64,000 nt of DNA from NCBI GenBank assembly GCA_018398765.1, contig JAHBMJ010004062.1:96717-160716 (forward strand), written 5' to 3'. Within the stretch, counting starts at the first letter, position 1; the number at the start of each line of letters is the position of its first letter. Below the pieces are notes generated by a model. That model searched no databases. It worked only from the letters and a program-made list of their open reading frames with translations, and was not told the origin of the DNA. A program made the translations under genes and the position numbers. Source of the stretch: Chromera velia (Eukaryota; Sar; Chromeraceae). Below are positions 33,401-46,600 of this stretch, in pieces.

Positions 33401-36400
33401 TTTGTCGCACTCGCTACACTCTTCCTCACTCTCCGCCCCTGTGCTGGCAGTCGACTCTCCGACCCCGCACTTAATGCAGTCGGTGAGACCCTCCACGTTT
33501 TTGTAGTATCCTTTTGGACAAGGAATGCAGATCAAGGCAGTCTGCAGAAATAAATCATTACAACAAGAAAAGCACCAGATGCAGGTTTACTGATGGATCA
33601 TTCACCTCTGTCAAGATGACCGAAGAGTAGGACTGTCCTGTCTTTTCCTTTCCTGAGAAAAACGGGTTGATCTAGCAAGGGTCTGAGACTTGAAGGAATC
33701 AGTAGAGACATCAAGAGAGGTCCTCTGTGCCTTGCTGCCTGCAGGTCTCCTTTCTTTTCAGTTCACTAGGAGGGAACGCACGAAAACCGTCACGGCAGGC
33801 ACATCGGAACAAAGGAAGAAAGTATAAAAAAGGAGTAACGGAAATAAGAGAAAAACAACAGGAAAACCTACATCGTTGTTCAGAGGAGCGGTCTCGTTGA
33901 TCCACCGATAGTGTCCGACGTTGCATGTGCAGTCGTCGCGACTTGTCGAAACGGTTCCTGGAGTTGTTTGGGAAGAATCTGCGGTGCACGGAACTCGCGC
34001 TGTCAGGTTGCCAAAGCAGAACGACCCTTTACCGCACTCTTCGCATTTCTGGTTGTCTCCAGTCCCACTTTGGAAGTATCCGGCTCTGCAAGGCAAGCAG
34101 ACACGGTTGCATCACATAGACAAAGGAGAAAGAAGTGCACCATGGTGGTTCGATTCACAGTACAAACTAACAGAAAAACACGTCGAGTAAAGGGTACAAA
34201 AAGGTGTAAGCTTTCTTTGCCATGCGCCGACACAGGCAGGTAGGCAGACATTGACTGGCACCCCGAGAAAATGTAAGCGAGTGGAGCAGGATGAAAACAC
34301 CGATTCCCCAAGTGACAGGCACTCCAACAGGAAGACAGAGAAAAATTCCACACACAGACACAGATAGAGAAGAACAAAACGAGAGGAACTACGGAAGGAC
34401 GAGAGAAGCACAGACGGACGTACTCGCAGAGGCATTGTCTGTCTTCAGGATTGACCGCCCCGGAAATTGCAGAGACTGAATGGGCAGGGCACCCTCTGTT
34501 GTCGCAGTTATCATCGCTAAGCTTTTGCTTGAACTCTCCAGGTGGGCACATCCTGCAGGCCACTTCAGTATTTTGCGGTTCGTATCCTGGTTTGCATTTA
34601 CACGAACTCGCTGTGATTGCCCCCGTCGTCTCTGTTGACCGTGTCGAGTCACAAGCATCACAAAACCCTTCAAGGAGTGTCGTGTGGTTTGTTCGTTGCG
34701 GGATTGCTTGTCTTTTGTACTGTCCGATAGGGCAGGGCTCACAGGTCCCCAGCATCTCCCCGTTAACTTCTGACTTCCAATAAGTTCCGTCGGGACACCT
34801 CACCAGGAAGCTGACAGATGTCTCGTACGATTGGACCATATTGTGTCCCTTGATTTTGTACGTTGGCCAAACTGCCGCGTCATCACTCATGATGCTTCCT
34901 CTAGGCTCCCTCGGGGTTCCAGTGAAAGTACCCTCACACGTGTCGAGAGTGATACCGGGGGGCGTGTGCATTCCATCGTCAGCAATCCAGTACCTGCAAA
35001 AAATCAGCAGACACCAGGACGATGCTTGAGCAGTCAGAATCTGCTTTGTGACGGCGTACAGCAGAGGAGCATGTGCTTGAAAGAATGCTGATGAACAAAA
35101 TCAGGATGTAGCTCTTTTTCCCCAGCCGACTGACTAACCACTCGTCTGTCGTGCCGGAGAGCACAGGAATTGGATCGAAAGTCCCCGAGTCAGGCGCAAT
35201 GTTGGGAGTCAGCACTTTGTTGTTCAGAGGGTCGTATGTCTGTTGCATCGTTGTGAGGATGTCAAAGGTTTGGAACGAGGTGGTGTAGTAGTTGGTGGCG
35301 TAGTTCTGCACACGCACACAGATGCACAAAATCAGGGGGAAAGAGCGGTAAGGAGAAAAAGTACAATCACACATATCAGTGAGCCCTTGCTTTGAGGCTC
35401 CGATCAACACACTTCTGAGTCCGTTCTGGAGGAAACAAAAGACTGCTCAGACTGGCTGCTGACGTGAAAATGTTGAAAGGTACAGCTGAGAATGTCTCGG
35501 TACCCTATCCCTCATACACAGATACACACACTCTGCTAATCCACTAACCTACCTTTTCCTCGTGCATGTGGAAGATTTCTCCATTGGCGAAATAATTCCA
35601 TATGCGCGGAATTTCAAAATCCGTGATTATGCCGGAGGAGTCAAGGCAGTTTTGGATTTTGCAGATTTTCGTGACTGTTGTCCCCGGAGGCCTGTCAATG
35701 GGCGTCTTGGAAGGCCAGTACGTCGTGCCCCTCGCTCCTGTATTCTCTTCAATCACCGTCGTTGCATAGACACGCAGGCCGTGATTGGTGTTGAAGGGAT
35801 CGCGGGCGTCCATGAACACCAGACGGTCCGAGTCAAATTCTCCAACAAAGAGCATCCCCTCGAAGTAAGTGGCAGAGACGGGGTATTTCAAATCGGCAGA
35901 CGAGGGCCAGCACGGAGAAGACTGCGATCGGGTATCTCCAAAGTAGTCAATGTTCGTCGGGACCAACCGCCAAATGTCCTTCGCGACTGGCTGCGTCAGA
36001 GCGCTGTGCACGAATGTACCTCTGCTAAACGGCGACGCCCGTTTTGCTTCTGTGGCCCTGTTTCTGTTCGCACTCCGTCAGAGGATCGTTGGGTTGGAGT
36101 GTCCTCGGGGTCAAGAGCACGGAGATCCCCCAGCATGTCCTCTGATTCCGATTCTTTCAGTCTCCTACTCCCCCCACCCCCACCCCCACCCCCACCCCCA
36201 ATTGGCGCTTCACAATGGTGCAGCTGGAGGTATTCGAGTCGGATGGCCCAGACAATTCCAAACACGCTGCCGGTCTCTGTCTGGATGGTGGCGTCTGTGA
36301 CAAACACGGTGGCGTCGAATCCAGTCGGGTCGCCCACCTGCATGCATCAGACAACACGCTATCTACTTACACAGACAGACAGACAGACAGACAGACAGAG

Positions 36401-36516
36401 AGACTGTCTGTTGCTTCCATTTCCCTCCTTCTTTTCACAGACACAAAAGACACTTAGACAGACTATATGTTTCTTCCTCTCCCCCCTTTTATTCATGTAC
36501 ACAATAGACAGCAGAC

Positions 36517-36599
<83 letters not shown>

Positions 36600-39500
36600 A
36601 GAGAGAGAGAGAGAGAAAGAGAAAGAGAAAGAGAAAGAGAGATGAACAAGGAGTTGCTGGAAAAGAATGGCATCTTTCGAAGCCACTTCAAAATGAAAGA
36701 AAAAAGCTTGTATCCTTCGTGGATCTGTCCTGGCAACGAGTCTTGAACAGACCGCATACAGGACTGACCCCGGTACCGTTCTTGTACACATCCACGGCAA
36801 TGTCCGAAAAAAAGTGATCCCCCTGTTGCCTGTTATCTCTCGAAATTTGATGTTCATCAATGGCAATGTGACGCAGAGGCATGGCCCACTTCACCGCATT
36901 CGCGAGATCGGATGCGTCTAGGTCCTCAGGGTCTTCGCCCGCGCCGACCTCTGACCACCCTCCCAGCTCAATGCCTGATCCCGTCCATTTGTAAATAGAG
37001 ACGAAGTTATCAATTTCGTCAAAACCGTTGTGGGTGCTGTTGTGCCCGGCAATCCGGATGACAGACAGAATCAACAAATCCCCTGCCGTCTCTGCCCCCG
37101 TCACAAAATGCACTCTGTCTTTTGCGCCAGTGTCGTCGTACGGTGTCTGCGGGTCTTTCGCATTCCATCTCTCAAGAACGGGAGTCGTTATATCAAGCTT
37201 CACCGTGCCCGATACAGATGTGGTGCCTGACAGATACGATTCCACCTTTGCTGCCGTCGTGAAGTCAGCACAGCGAACAGTGATGGCTGCATCACTGACC
37301 AGCCACAAACAATCATCGCCATCAGAATTCTGCCACCACAAAATGGATCGGAACGCGCGTCTCCCAGTGCCGCTGCCGGCCAAGTAACCTGTCAGTGTAG
37401 AATCGAGATGACCGAGCTTGATGCTATTTTGTACGAATTTGGAACGCGAGGTATCCTCCTTCAGTCCATATTGGAATCTGTACTCGATGTCATTCCACTT
37501 CTGCTCGTCCAAGTACCTTTGGCCGAGACAGTCAGCTCGCGTAGCTTCGGTCGTCTTCAGAACACACCTCCAGATATCGTTTGTCTGAACGTATCTGCAT
37601 GCATTCACACAAATGGATAGGAAGAGACGGAGAAATGAGTATCTCGGCTTTTCTGGCCATAAATTTGCGGCCTGTGTACTTGCTTGTTCATCGTCCCTAC
37701 CGCCTAGAGAAAGCTGTGGAAGACTCGAGCGACGTTCGCAGAAGCACATACACGCTTAGACCTCCAACATATGGCATGGGCTGCGTCAGTTGCTTCACAC
37801 CTTACAGACCCCAAAGACAAAGAGAAAGCGACGGAAATGCAACGCAAAACTGCTGCTTGAAGACAGCTCAAGAGACTTGGGCATTCAAGCGTACCTACCT
37901 CTCCTTGCCTGCAGCAGATGCCTCATCCCGCAGGCTAACTGCAGAGAACCAAGCAGGCTGCGGGTTGTTTCCCGCTGTGAAATCAAAGACCCTGCAAGCA
38001 ATCACACATTCGTGCACAAGATTACTCCAAAGGCAACTGATCTAAGGCTGAGAAGCCGTACTGAACAAAGCCATCCTTTCCTTCGGGCTCATACAATAGT
38101 GTGCCCCTGTTTGTTTTTCACAGCCAACAGGAAAGCTGTTAGCATTGTTGTCATTTATGAAACATTCAATTGACTCTCTGGTACAAAGAAAAAGACAGTT
38201 CTGTGCTTTGTCGCTTGCCGTTCTACATACATGCCTGTCACTTCACGTCATCTTTGTCGGCATTGAACTGAGCAAAACGATATGTTCTTTCATAAAATAG
38301 GCTGGCATAAGCACTTCGACACGAATTCCCTCGCAACGGACCCAAGAGAGCATGCGCACATCCCCAGAAAATGGTCGACCTCTCGAGAGACTCTTTGATT
38401 GAGAAGAGAAACTATTGAGGAAGAAAAAGGGTCCGTTGATGCTTCTCAACACCCAAATACCACACTGATCAAACTATGGAGGCTTTCTCCGGCGTTTTTT
38501 GATCATGCATACATCAAAGATGTGAGAGTGCAACAAACAGATTTTTCCCTTAGGTCTACTGACTTGGCCTGTCTTAGCGGTGTTTGGAGAACGGAAGTTG
38601 TGTCTGCGGGATCGGCGGTGTCTTCCTGGGATTGGATCGGGTCTAGCTCTCGAGTGACGATCTCAATTTTCCCAACAGTCAGAAAGAAGTCGCTGCTCTC
38701 CTTGCCACCATAAGAGTAGCAGATAGACAGTGCATGACTTTCCGTTGGCTCAATTCCCCTGCAGACAGATAGGTGTATGTTCATTATCATGAGTGAAGAT
38801 CCATATATGCATCGATCGATCAGCACATGAACAGAATTATTTCGGCACTGCATGTGATACATCTAAGCAATGTTCAGTCCACTGCGCTGCCTTAAAGAAG
38901 ATGGACAGCCGGAAGAAATGATGGAGAATGTCGGGCGAAAATGCTGGCAAGGAAACGACTGTCTAAATTGGAAGTACAGACAATGAGGCACTCAGGTGCG
39001 CGCTGCCTTTCTTTCATTTTTTTCCCTTCCTTCTCTCTCTTTCTCGATGACGAACACTTGAGTTCTCTGTCTGCCGCCTCTCTGCTCTAAAGTCCGTTTC
39101 GTTTTTGCCTCTTCTTGCATCCGTCGATCCGCACAGCGGCACTCTGGCTTCATGCAAAACCGTTCTTTCCCATTTCCAGACCTCTTCTCGTGTCTGCCTT
39201 CCTTCTCCATGGATGTGAACAATCAAATTTGCGTTGACTGACGGAAAATCAATCTGCTTGAAGGTTCCTGCGATGTCATCAGCGTTGTCGGAGGAATCGA
39301 AAACCAGCGCTTCGTGAAGTCGCACCCCCGTGCCCCCTTCATTGATATCTGCTGTGCCACATCCTCTCTGAGCGGATTCGATGATCAACGTGACGTTGCT
39401 CTCGGTAGGCATCCAGCGTCCCGTAATGGCAATTTCAGCCTTTTCATTCCTCTTCAGCTCCACCACCTTCCCCGTTTCTGGCCCGATGACCCGAGCGTCG

Positions 39501-40622
39501 GAGTTTGGGGTCGTGCTCACATCGGCCACATGGACAGAGTACTCGCAAAGTCCACAGCCGGGCACCAGGAGATTCTCGTCCCCTGACCACCAACAGAGTC
39601 GGAAAGTACCCGGAGTCCAGAACTGATAGGTGCCGTAGGTGTACACCGTCTCGTTGGTAGAGTTCGTGATGGTGGGAGTGATTGCGAGCGAGTCCATGTC
39701 CACAGGCTCCAGAGCTTCCGTGGACCCGCACGGAATGTCAGCCTCGTTGGTTCCTGCTGTGTCGATGAAGATCAGCCTGCTGCTGGGGTAGTATCCGGCA
39801 GTTGGGAGAGCCACGCTGAAAGCTTCTCCGACTCGGTGATTGAAGACTTCAGTTGGCTGTGTTGTTTTCGGTCCTGCAAGAAAACCAGAAGAGAAAGTCA
39901 ATTATGCATATGTGCACGCTCATTGAGTCCCTCCATGCAATCAAAATGAGTCGGTCATCTGGCAGGTGGCGTGTACTCAGATGGATTGAAACATTTTGCG
40001 CAAGCTACTTTTGCACCAGTATCATTGCCACAAATGTGCCCACTGCCCTCACACTCGCACGGGCACATGCTTGCTCACTCTCACCCTTGGGCACTCAAAC
40101 ACTTGCGCGCCATCTCACAACGGGCGCAGCAATGCACTGAAACACATCAACAGCCCAACACATGCACATTCACGCCTGCACACTTGCGCATACGCACCAA
40201 AGGTAATTCTTCCTGACTGCAGCTTTTGAAGTTGAGATTTGCAGGCACAGATTAGTTCCTACAGGGAAAAGGGCATACATCCAGGCATGCAGCCAACAAT
40301 TCTTGACTGACAGACCTCCAACTTCAATGGTCACCAGAGGCGTGGAGAAGGAAAGCTGCACGTTCTTCAGTCGATCGAACTTGATCAGATGGTAGCAGAT
40401 GTAGTACATGCCTGCATTTGGTTGGTCAGTCAGACACAATTGAGGGAGTCGGGAATTTGATCGCACAGAGCGAGCAAACGTGAGCATACCTCCAACAGAC
40501 TTGCCGAAACATGAGACGGTTCTGCCTTTTTACTTGTCTGTCATCATCTCCCTTCCTCTCCTCATCGGTGCGATTCCTTCTCTCTCACCCTCATTCCCTT
40601 TCTTTCAATTTTTTTCTGTGTT

Positions 40623-40692
<70 letters not shown>

Positions 40693-43600
40693 TCGCTTTC
40701 TCTCTTTCTCTCTTTGTTTCTCGCTGTGTCTGTGAATGTATCAGGAAAAAAATGGATGTGCTGCGGAGAAACGGCATTCAACAGAAATGATACACGCAAC
40801 CATGCTTTTTTTCGATTGACTTACCACTGGCATCTTCATTGAAGCCGACGTCCGGGGCTTTCCATGAGGCCTTCGGAGGTTTCGCGTCTCGCTGCGTGAA
40901 GACAGGCGAGACGCTTTGCCAGGCAGTTGCATTTGTTGTGTTGGTGTTGTTGCTATCAGTCCCGTCGGCCGTGCAGGAAAGCCAGTGATCTGTTCTGTAG
41001 CGTTCCTCGTATCTTTTCAAATGATTTGCTGAGACATCATCTCCATCCATTTCTAATTGGAGCTCGCTGGCGTCATCAGTTCGACCTTCTTTGTAGACTG
41101 TTTCAACGAGTGTGCACTCGCATGTGCTGGTTACAGTCAGCTGGAGATACTCGCAGTCCGCATTTGCCGCTGTCCCATTCGTTGTGGTGGTGTTGCTGGA
41201 GACTATCGTGACAACCTGTGTGTCGTTGATGGGAACCTGCCAGAGGTCGTCGCTCTGCTCAAACCTGCAGGGGCAGATGGGAAGAAGGGAACATTCTCTC
41301 ACAGTGGATTGGACCCACAAGAGAAAAGAAAGCATGGCGTGATCATCGTTCATGGTCGATTCGGAAGAACAGAATCAGAACGACAGCTTTCTTTCATGAG
41401 TGGGAACAGATGATGACGAAGTGACTTGTAGAGACGCCCCTTGAGAAAAGTCTGCTGCAAAGTACATCCATCAACTTCAAAAGACGAAAGAAAGAAACCA
41501 AAGAGTCCCAGAAGTGCAAAAACGGAATGCACACCCAGAGACCCCTGCACAGAAAAAGAATGCATGAGTACACACGTACACAGACACAGCCAGGGGAGGC
41601 AACTGACTTATCTAGCGTCCCTTCTTGATTTCTCTGTGTGACATTCGAGAAATACCCCCCACCAAATTGCTGTACCCCGGCAGGAATCCCTAGGTGGTGG
41701 CTGTTGCACCCGTCGTTCAGGTTCGCGATCGTCAGCTGGTGGTCTTCCAGACTCCTGTTGCCTGTGATGAAGTACTCAATTGCCTTCACCTCTCCTGGTC
41801 GCATGAACAGACTTTGATGCTGAGGCCCTGCAAGAAAAGAGAAGAGAGAGGGATGAAGGGGGTAGAGCGGCGCTAGGTACACCCAGAGGCCTTTGTGAAG
41901 TCTTTTTGTTTGGTCTGATTCCGGCAGGGATGAGCTTTCGACGCAAGCAATGGCGTTTCCGTGAATCAAAAAGCGATTATTCGCACAGATTCATCCGCCC
42001 TCTTCATTTCGTCCTATCCATGGACTAGAAACATTCCAAGTTGGAAGAGGGAGCGACACTTCCTATGGCCCTCTTTGTGACCGACCGAAAGCATAGGCGA
42101 GTCCGAGATTGACGCTAAAGGAGGCGTCGTCAGTGCAGTTCCGGGGCCAGGGACACAGACAGATGCGGTACGTCTCAGGAATCCACGGTGTCACGTTGTA
42201 GGCAACAAATTGCAGGCCTGGATCGAGTTGTGCGGTGTTGTGGGCCACGTCAACGACCCTTCCCTCAGTAACGCCAGTGAGGCCCGCCTGCATATGCGCG
42301 TTCAAAGGGAGGGAGGAAGCTTATCATTTTGAAACAAAAGAGACAGTCGACACGAAAACCGTGTGAGAGAAGTGTGAAACCGCAGCGTGAAGCTGCAAAC
42401 CAAAATCGAAAAACGGCCCAGCCCATGCAGCGTTGAAAGAGACGAAAAAGAGGTGCCATACGCGGAGAAAGAAAGAAGGAAAGAAAGAAAGAAAGAAAGA
42501 GAAAGCTCGGAGGTTTGCTCTCCTGTCCATTGTTGTCTTCCTTTCCATCTGGAAAAATTGTGCGCCAAAAAAAAAAAATCATTTTCTGACCAACGAACCG
42601 ACCTTCTCCCTGAACTGGGGGATCCCACAGGAAAAGGTCGCTGAGATGAACCCAATGCGGTCGTGCACCCGGTTTTCTCCCTGGAGGTCGACCTCGCTGA
42701 ATATTTGGATGGGCTTCGTGACTTCCTGGATGATTTCGGTGAACCCGTCTTGAATGTATCGGCCTGCAGGAACGGACGAGGAGAGGAGGTACAATCAATA
42801 TCTTATGGCAAAGAGTCTTGATACACTTCATGGCGGGACAGACTCTATCAAAGCTGAGTGCGGTCCGAAAAGAAGAAATGCACAGCTAGGAAAAAGAAGG
42901 CTCGAGACGGGGGAGAACATGAAAACCCGCAAAGAAGAGACTCAGACAAAGGAACACAAGCCAACTTTGACACAAGGCATGCAAAGCGCAAATCTTAAGA
43001 TGCTCAAACAGAAGCTATTTTGACTTTTTTCTCTCTCCCCGCTGACCTCTCACAGTCACACTGCCGACTTCGATATTAAACATCGATGCACGCGGGCAAG
43101 AGCTCCGGCCACACCAGCAAAATTTGTACGTGCCCGCCACGACCAGTTGGACAGGAGTAAATTTCAAAGTCACTGTGGTCGCAGTGGTCTCCACAACTCC
43201 GTCCTGAGCATCCCACCAGCTTCTCTCATGCACAATTTCCGTTGCCATCGTCTCTCCACACTCTTGGGAAGCTAGAACAAACGAAATCCTCTGGGAAGGG
43301 GTCGGTGCGAACTGTCCGGGTTTTCCGTTGACTGTCAGCTCGATCGGATGCCCGAGGCCAATCGTGACATTGGAGTACATCTCCGGATCTGGTCCCGTGA
43401 CTCGAACCGTCCCGACCATCTGTCGGTAGGCGTCCCTCGTTTTACTGCATCCGAGGTGGCCTGAGCAGTAGCAAAGAGCAAAGTCTCCTAATTCCCTCAT
43501 GTAGATTTCGCTAAATGTGTAGAGGGATCGCACAATCTCGAGATCATCTACTGTCTTTGCGATAGTGTCATTGGCCCCTGCGAGAATGTGCTGTCCTTTT

Positions 43601-46600
43601 GCAGTCGGGGAGGTTGATGTGCTAATTGCCTTTTCAAACTTGTTGGCTGCCTCGTTGTTTGCATCCGTCTCTGGCCAAGGGTTGGGTCTTGCCAGGTAGT
43701 CTGGGATGATGTTTCCCTTCTGCAAGCACGCGGGAGTCGGCAGTTTCTGACAGGGATTAGCGCTGGCGTCTGGATGTTCAACAATGCAAATCCGATCCAG
43801 GGCAGCATCTGTGACTGCCGTGGGGTTGGAAGCTGTGGATGTGACCATGATGTCCTGAGGCACGCCCTGTGTGAGGCCGTAGACGTGGTCAGTAAGGGCT
43901 CCGTAGACGCTGATGGTGCCGATGTCGACAAGCAGACCTTTGTTGGTGGCACATTCACCACGGTGGTAACACCAACAGATCCTGCGCCTTTGTCTCGTCT
44001 CTGTGTCGAGGGGTGGTGTTAGCAGTCGACTGTAGGGGTGCGCAGGGTAGGGGTCGGAGAAATAAGCGCCCGGGTCATGGAAGTCGTAGTCGTCCCCCGA
44101 GTCGTCTGTGCCGATCTCCGGAAAGTTTTGGAAGTTGACGTTCAGGGGATCCCTTGCGATGTAGTACTTTTCGATGCCTAGCGTCTCGTTGACGTTGAGA
44201 TAGTTCCTCCTCATGAGACGGTAGGCGTCGATGTTGCTCGTGCTCATGGCAGTTTCACCTGCCTGTCGCACGCACGTATCGCTTACGTCGATAGTGATGA
44301 TCCTGCAAAAGAATTCACATCACACAAAGCCTTCCAGTATGGCTCGGGGATGAGACAGAAGAGAGGTCGCGGGCTAACCGACCAAAGCTTTTCTTGAAAA
44401 GGTTCGAGGAACAAGCAACACTACGAAAACAGAGATGGACTGTAAGCGCATAAACGCTGTAATGCGCAGACCTATGCTTCTCCGTGACGGTTTGCTTTTC
44501 TCACGCCTTGATCATCTCAGGTCGGCACCTTGTATCCAATCACTGATTTGTTCTGTTCAGTGACTGACCTGCTCTCGTCAGTGAATGTCAGGTTTCTGTC
44601 CTGGTAGCTGTTGATGGTCAGTTGGAAAGGTTTGAAGGTTTGGAGCGTCTCTGTCACAACCAGCGGGACAGGACCTGCAAGCGCAAGAGAACCGACCAGT
44701 TGCGTTGGGCACAGCCAGTGCACTCTTTCCTCTACTTCACAGGGGGCAATGCAAGGCAAGGCAAGTACGTGACAGTGCCAGAGACACATAACTTTTTTCA
44801 ATGCCTAGCGCGGTCTGGCTCCCTTCTCACTCACGAAAGAGTTATCTGTATCTCGGTACCTCCTAAAGGCAGAGAGATGCTTTCGAGGACCTCCGCAGAC
44901 TCCAATCCCTCCCGATGTTCCCCACCGCCCTTTCCCTTCCCTTCTTCATGCCCCCGCCCCCGACCTGAGACTTGGAGTTTGGCCGCTTCTTTGTCGAAAT
45001 CCGTCATGTTGGCCGTGCTGTTGCAGTAGGAGTCTCCGAAAATGCTCCGACCGCACCAACAGACTTTGAAGAGGTCCGTGTACGTTCTGCACACACGGAC
45101 AGTTGGTTGAGCAGAGAGAAAAGGGCATCAAAAGGAGCTCAAAGCAAGAACCGGAAAGAAGGAAGGCAGAGGAATTGAGCAAAATCATCAGAGAGAATGT
45201 GTGGGAATGGAAAAGAGACAACGACAGGGAAGGATTTGATTCTTTGAGCTCTGGATCCGCAGCTTGACGCGCTTTTCCATGCGCATTAGATTTTCATCCA
45301 GTCAGCAGGGCAACTCTGCGGCCATCGCTTCCCATAGTGTTTTTGTTCATTGTGCTACCCACCTAAAGATGAAGTTTGTGAAGCTCTCTGTATCAAGGAC
45401 TCCCCTCGCGGCCTCTTCAGGCTCTTCGGCTGCCCAGGTGCTTGTCTTCAGTTTCTTGTAAGAGATCCCCGAGGTCAAAGAGTCCGCGTTATATTCCATT
45501 TCAGGGGATCTGTAGAGTACGTCGGGGTCCTCTAGGAGCGAGTGGACATGTTGGTCTGACTGGGAGTTGACGCTCTGTCCGCATGCTATCGTGGGGTCGT
45601 CATACAAAGCGATTCTGTCTGAGTGGAGGAATTCGACCCCTTTCACTGGAATGCTCACAATCTGTCCCGCCTTGAATGGATAGTCGTCAACAAGAACGGC
45701 GGAGGGATAGGGAGCATGGAGAAAGAAGTGGGGGGCAGAGATTGCGAACTCGCCTCCTTCGTTGCATGGGTCGTTGAATTCGCCTCCTGCAACTTCTCGA
45801 TCGTCTGGACACAGACACACGTGATAGTGGCCCTCTTCAAGGATGGTGTAGGGACCAAAGACGATATGTCCAAGCGGCTCGACTCGAACTTGGTTGTCGG
45901 CAATCATCACTGCGTCGTGCTCTGGAAAGATCGAAGCGGGCAGGACAATCTCTGCGTTGCTCTGCCCGCAGAAAATCGTGTGAGCGGGCACAGAGATCAT
46001 CGACCGTCCGTAGAGGGAACCGCCAACGCCGTAGTAGAAGACTTCCTCGGTCACCATGCGGATGTGGCCTGCATGCATCAATCAGCATAGAGACAAACAA
46101 AAGGAATAAAAGTGAGAAAAGGAAGATGATGAAAGAAAGCCCACGCGCAATTAGACGGAGAAAGAGTGCATGTGCGATGAAGGGCATTCGGAATCATTCC
46201 AAGTGACAAAACACAAAAAAGACAAAAACCGATCTGCATGAACATTCACATGTTGACCCCACAAAATCCTCCCATGCCCTCCAAACTTTCTTTCCTCTTT
46301 GTGACGAAAAGAAAAGATGTCTGATGTCAGAAAGTTTGCCTTTAACCCTGGACTGACTGACGTCTGTTCAGAACAGCAGTTGAGAAAGTGCTGTTGGTCC
46401 TCGTTAGCAACGGCATACGATCCCAGAAAAGCCAAGACCAGGAACCGTGCCAGTTGAAAAATCCACACGAAGCAAAATTCCATTCCCACAATGAAGTCAA
46501 ACTGTTCCACCACCAGGTGTCTCCCTCAAGACACTCCCACCCCCCGTTTTGCCCCCTCTTTGATCCCGGCGTCAATGCAGAGAGCCGAAAAACGGCCTCC

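Larger units (their letters stand above)
35139..37594 (-). other. CRMP-like exons 32-35: propeller-like region with one unresolved junction
   Basis: Exons are 37594-36769, 36337 to about 36200 (or about 36060), about 36021 (or about 35990) to 35553, and 35305-35139. Segments such as FVTDATIQTETGSVFGIVWAI and LFVGEFDSDRLVFMD resemble blades of NHL/YVTN-type beta-propellers. Between 36200 and 36020 the frame changes, and a G-rich run obscures the donor. Either a short intron, an intron starting in the G-run, or an assembly indel explains it. Confidence 0.6.

Noticed and set aside
35562-36746. Plus-strand ORF of 394 codons with Pro and Thr/His runs
   Set aside because: It crosses microsatellites and lies antisense to CRMP-like exons.
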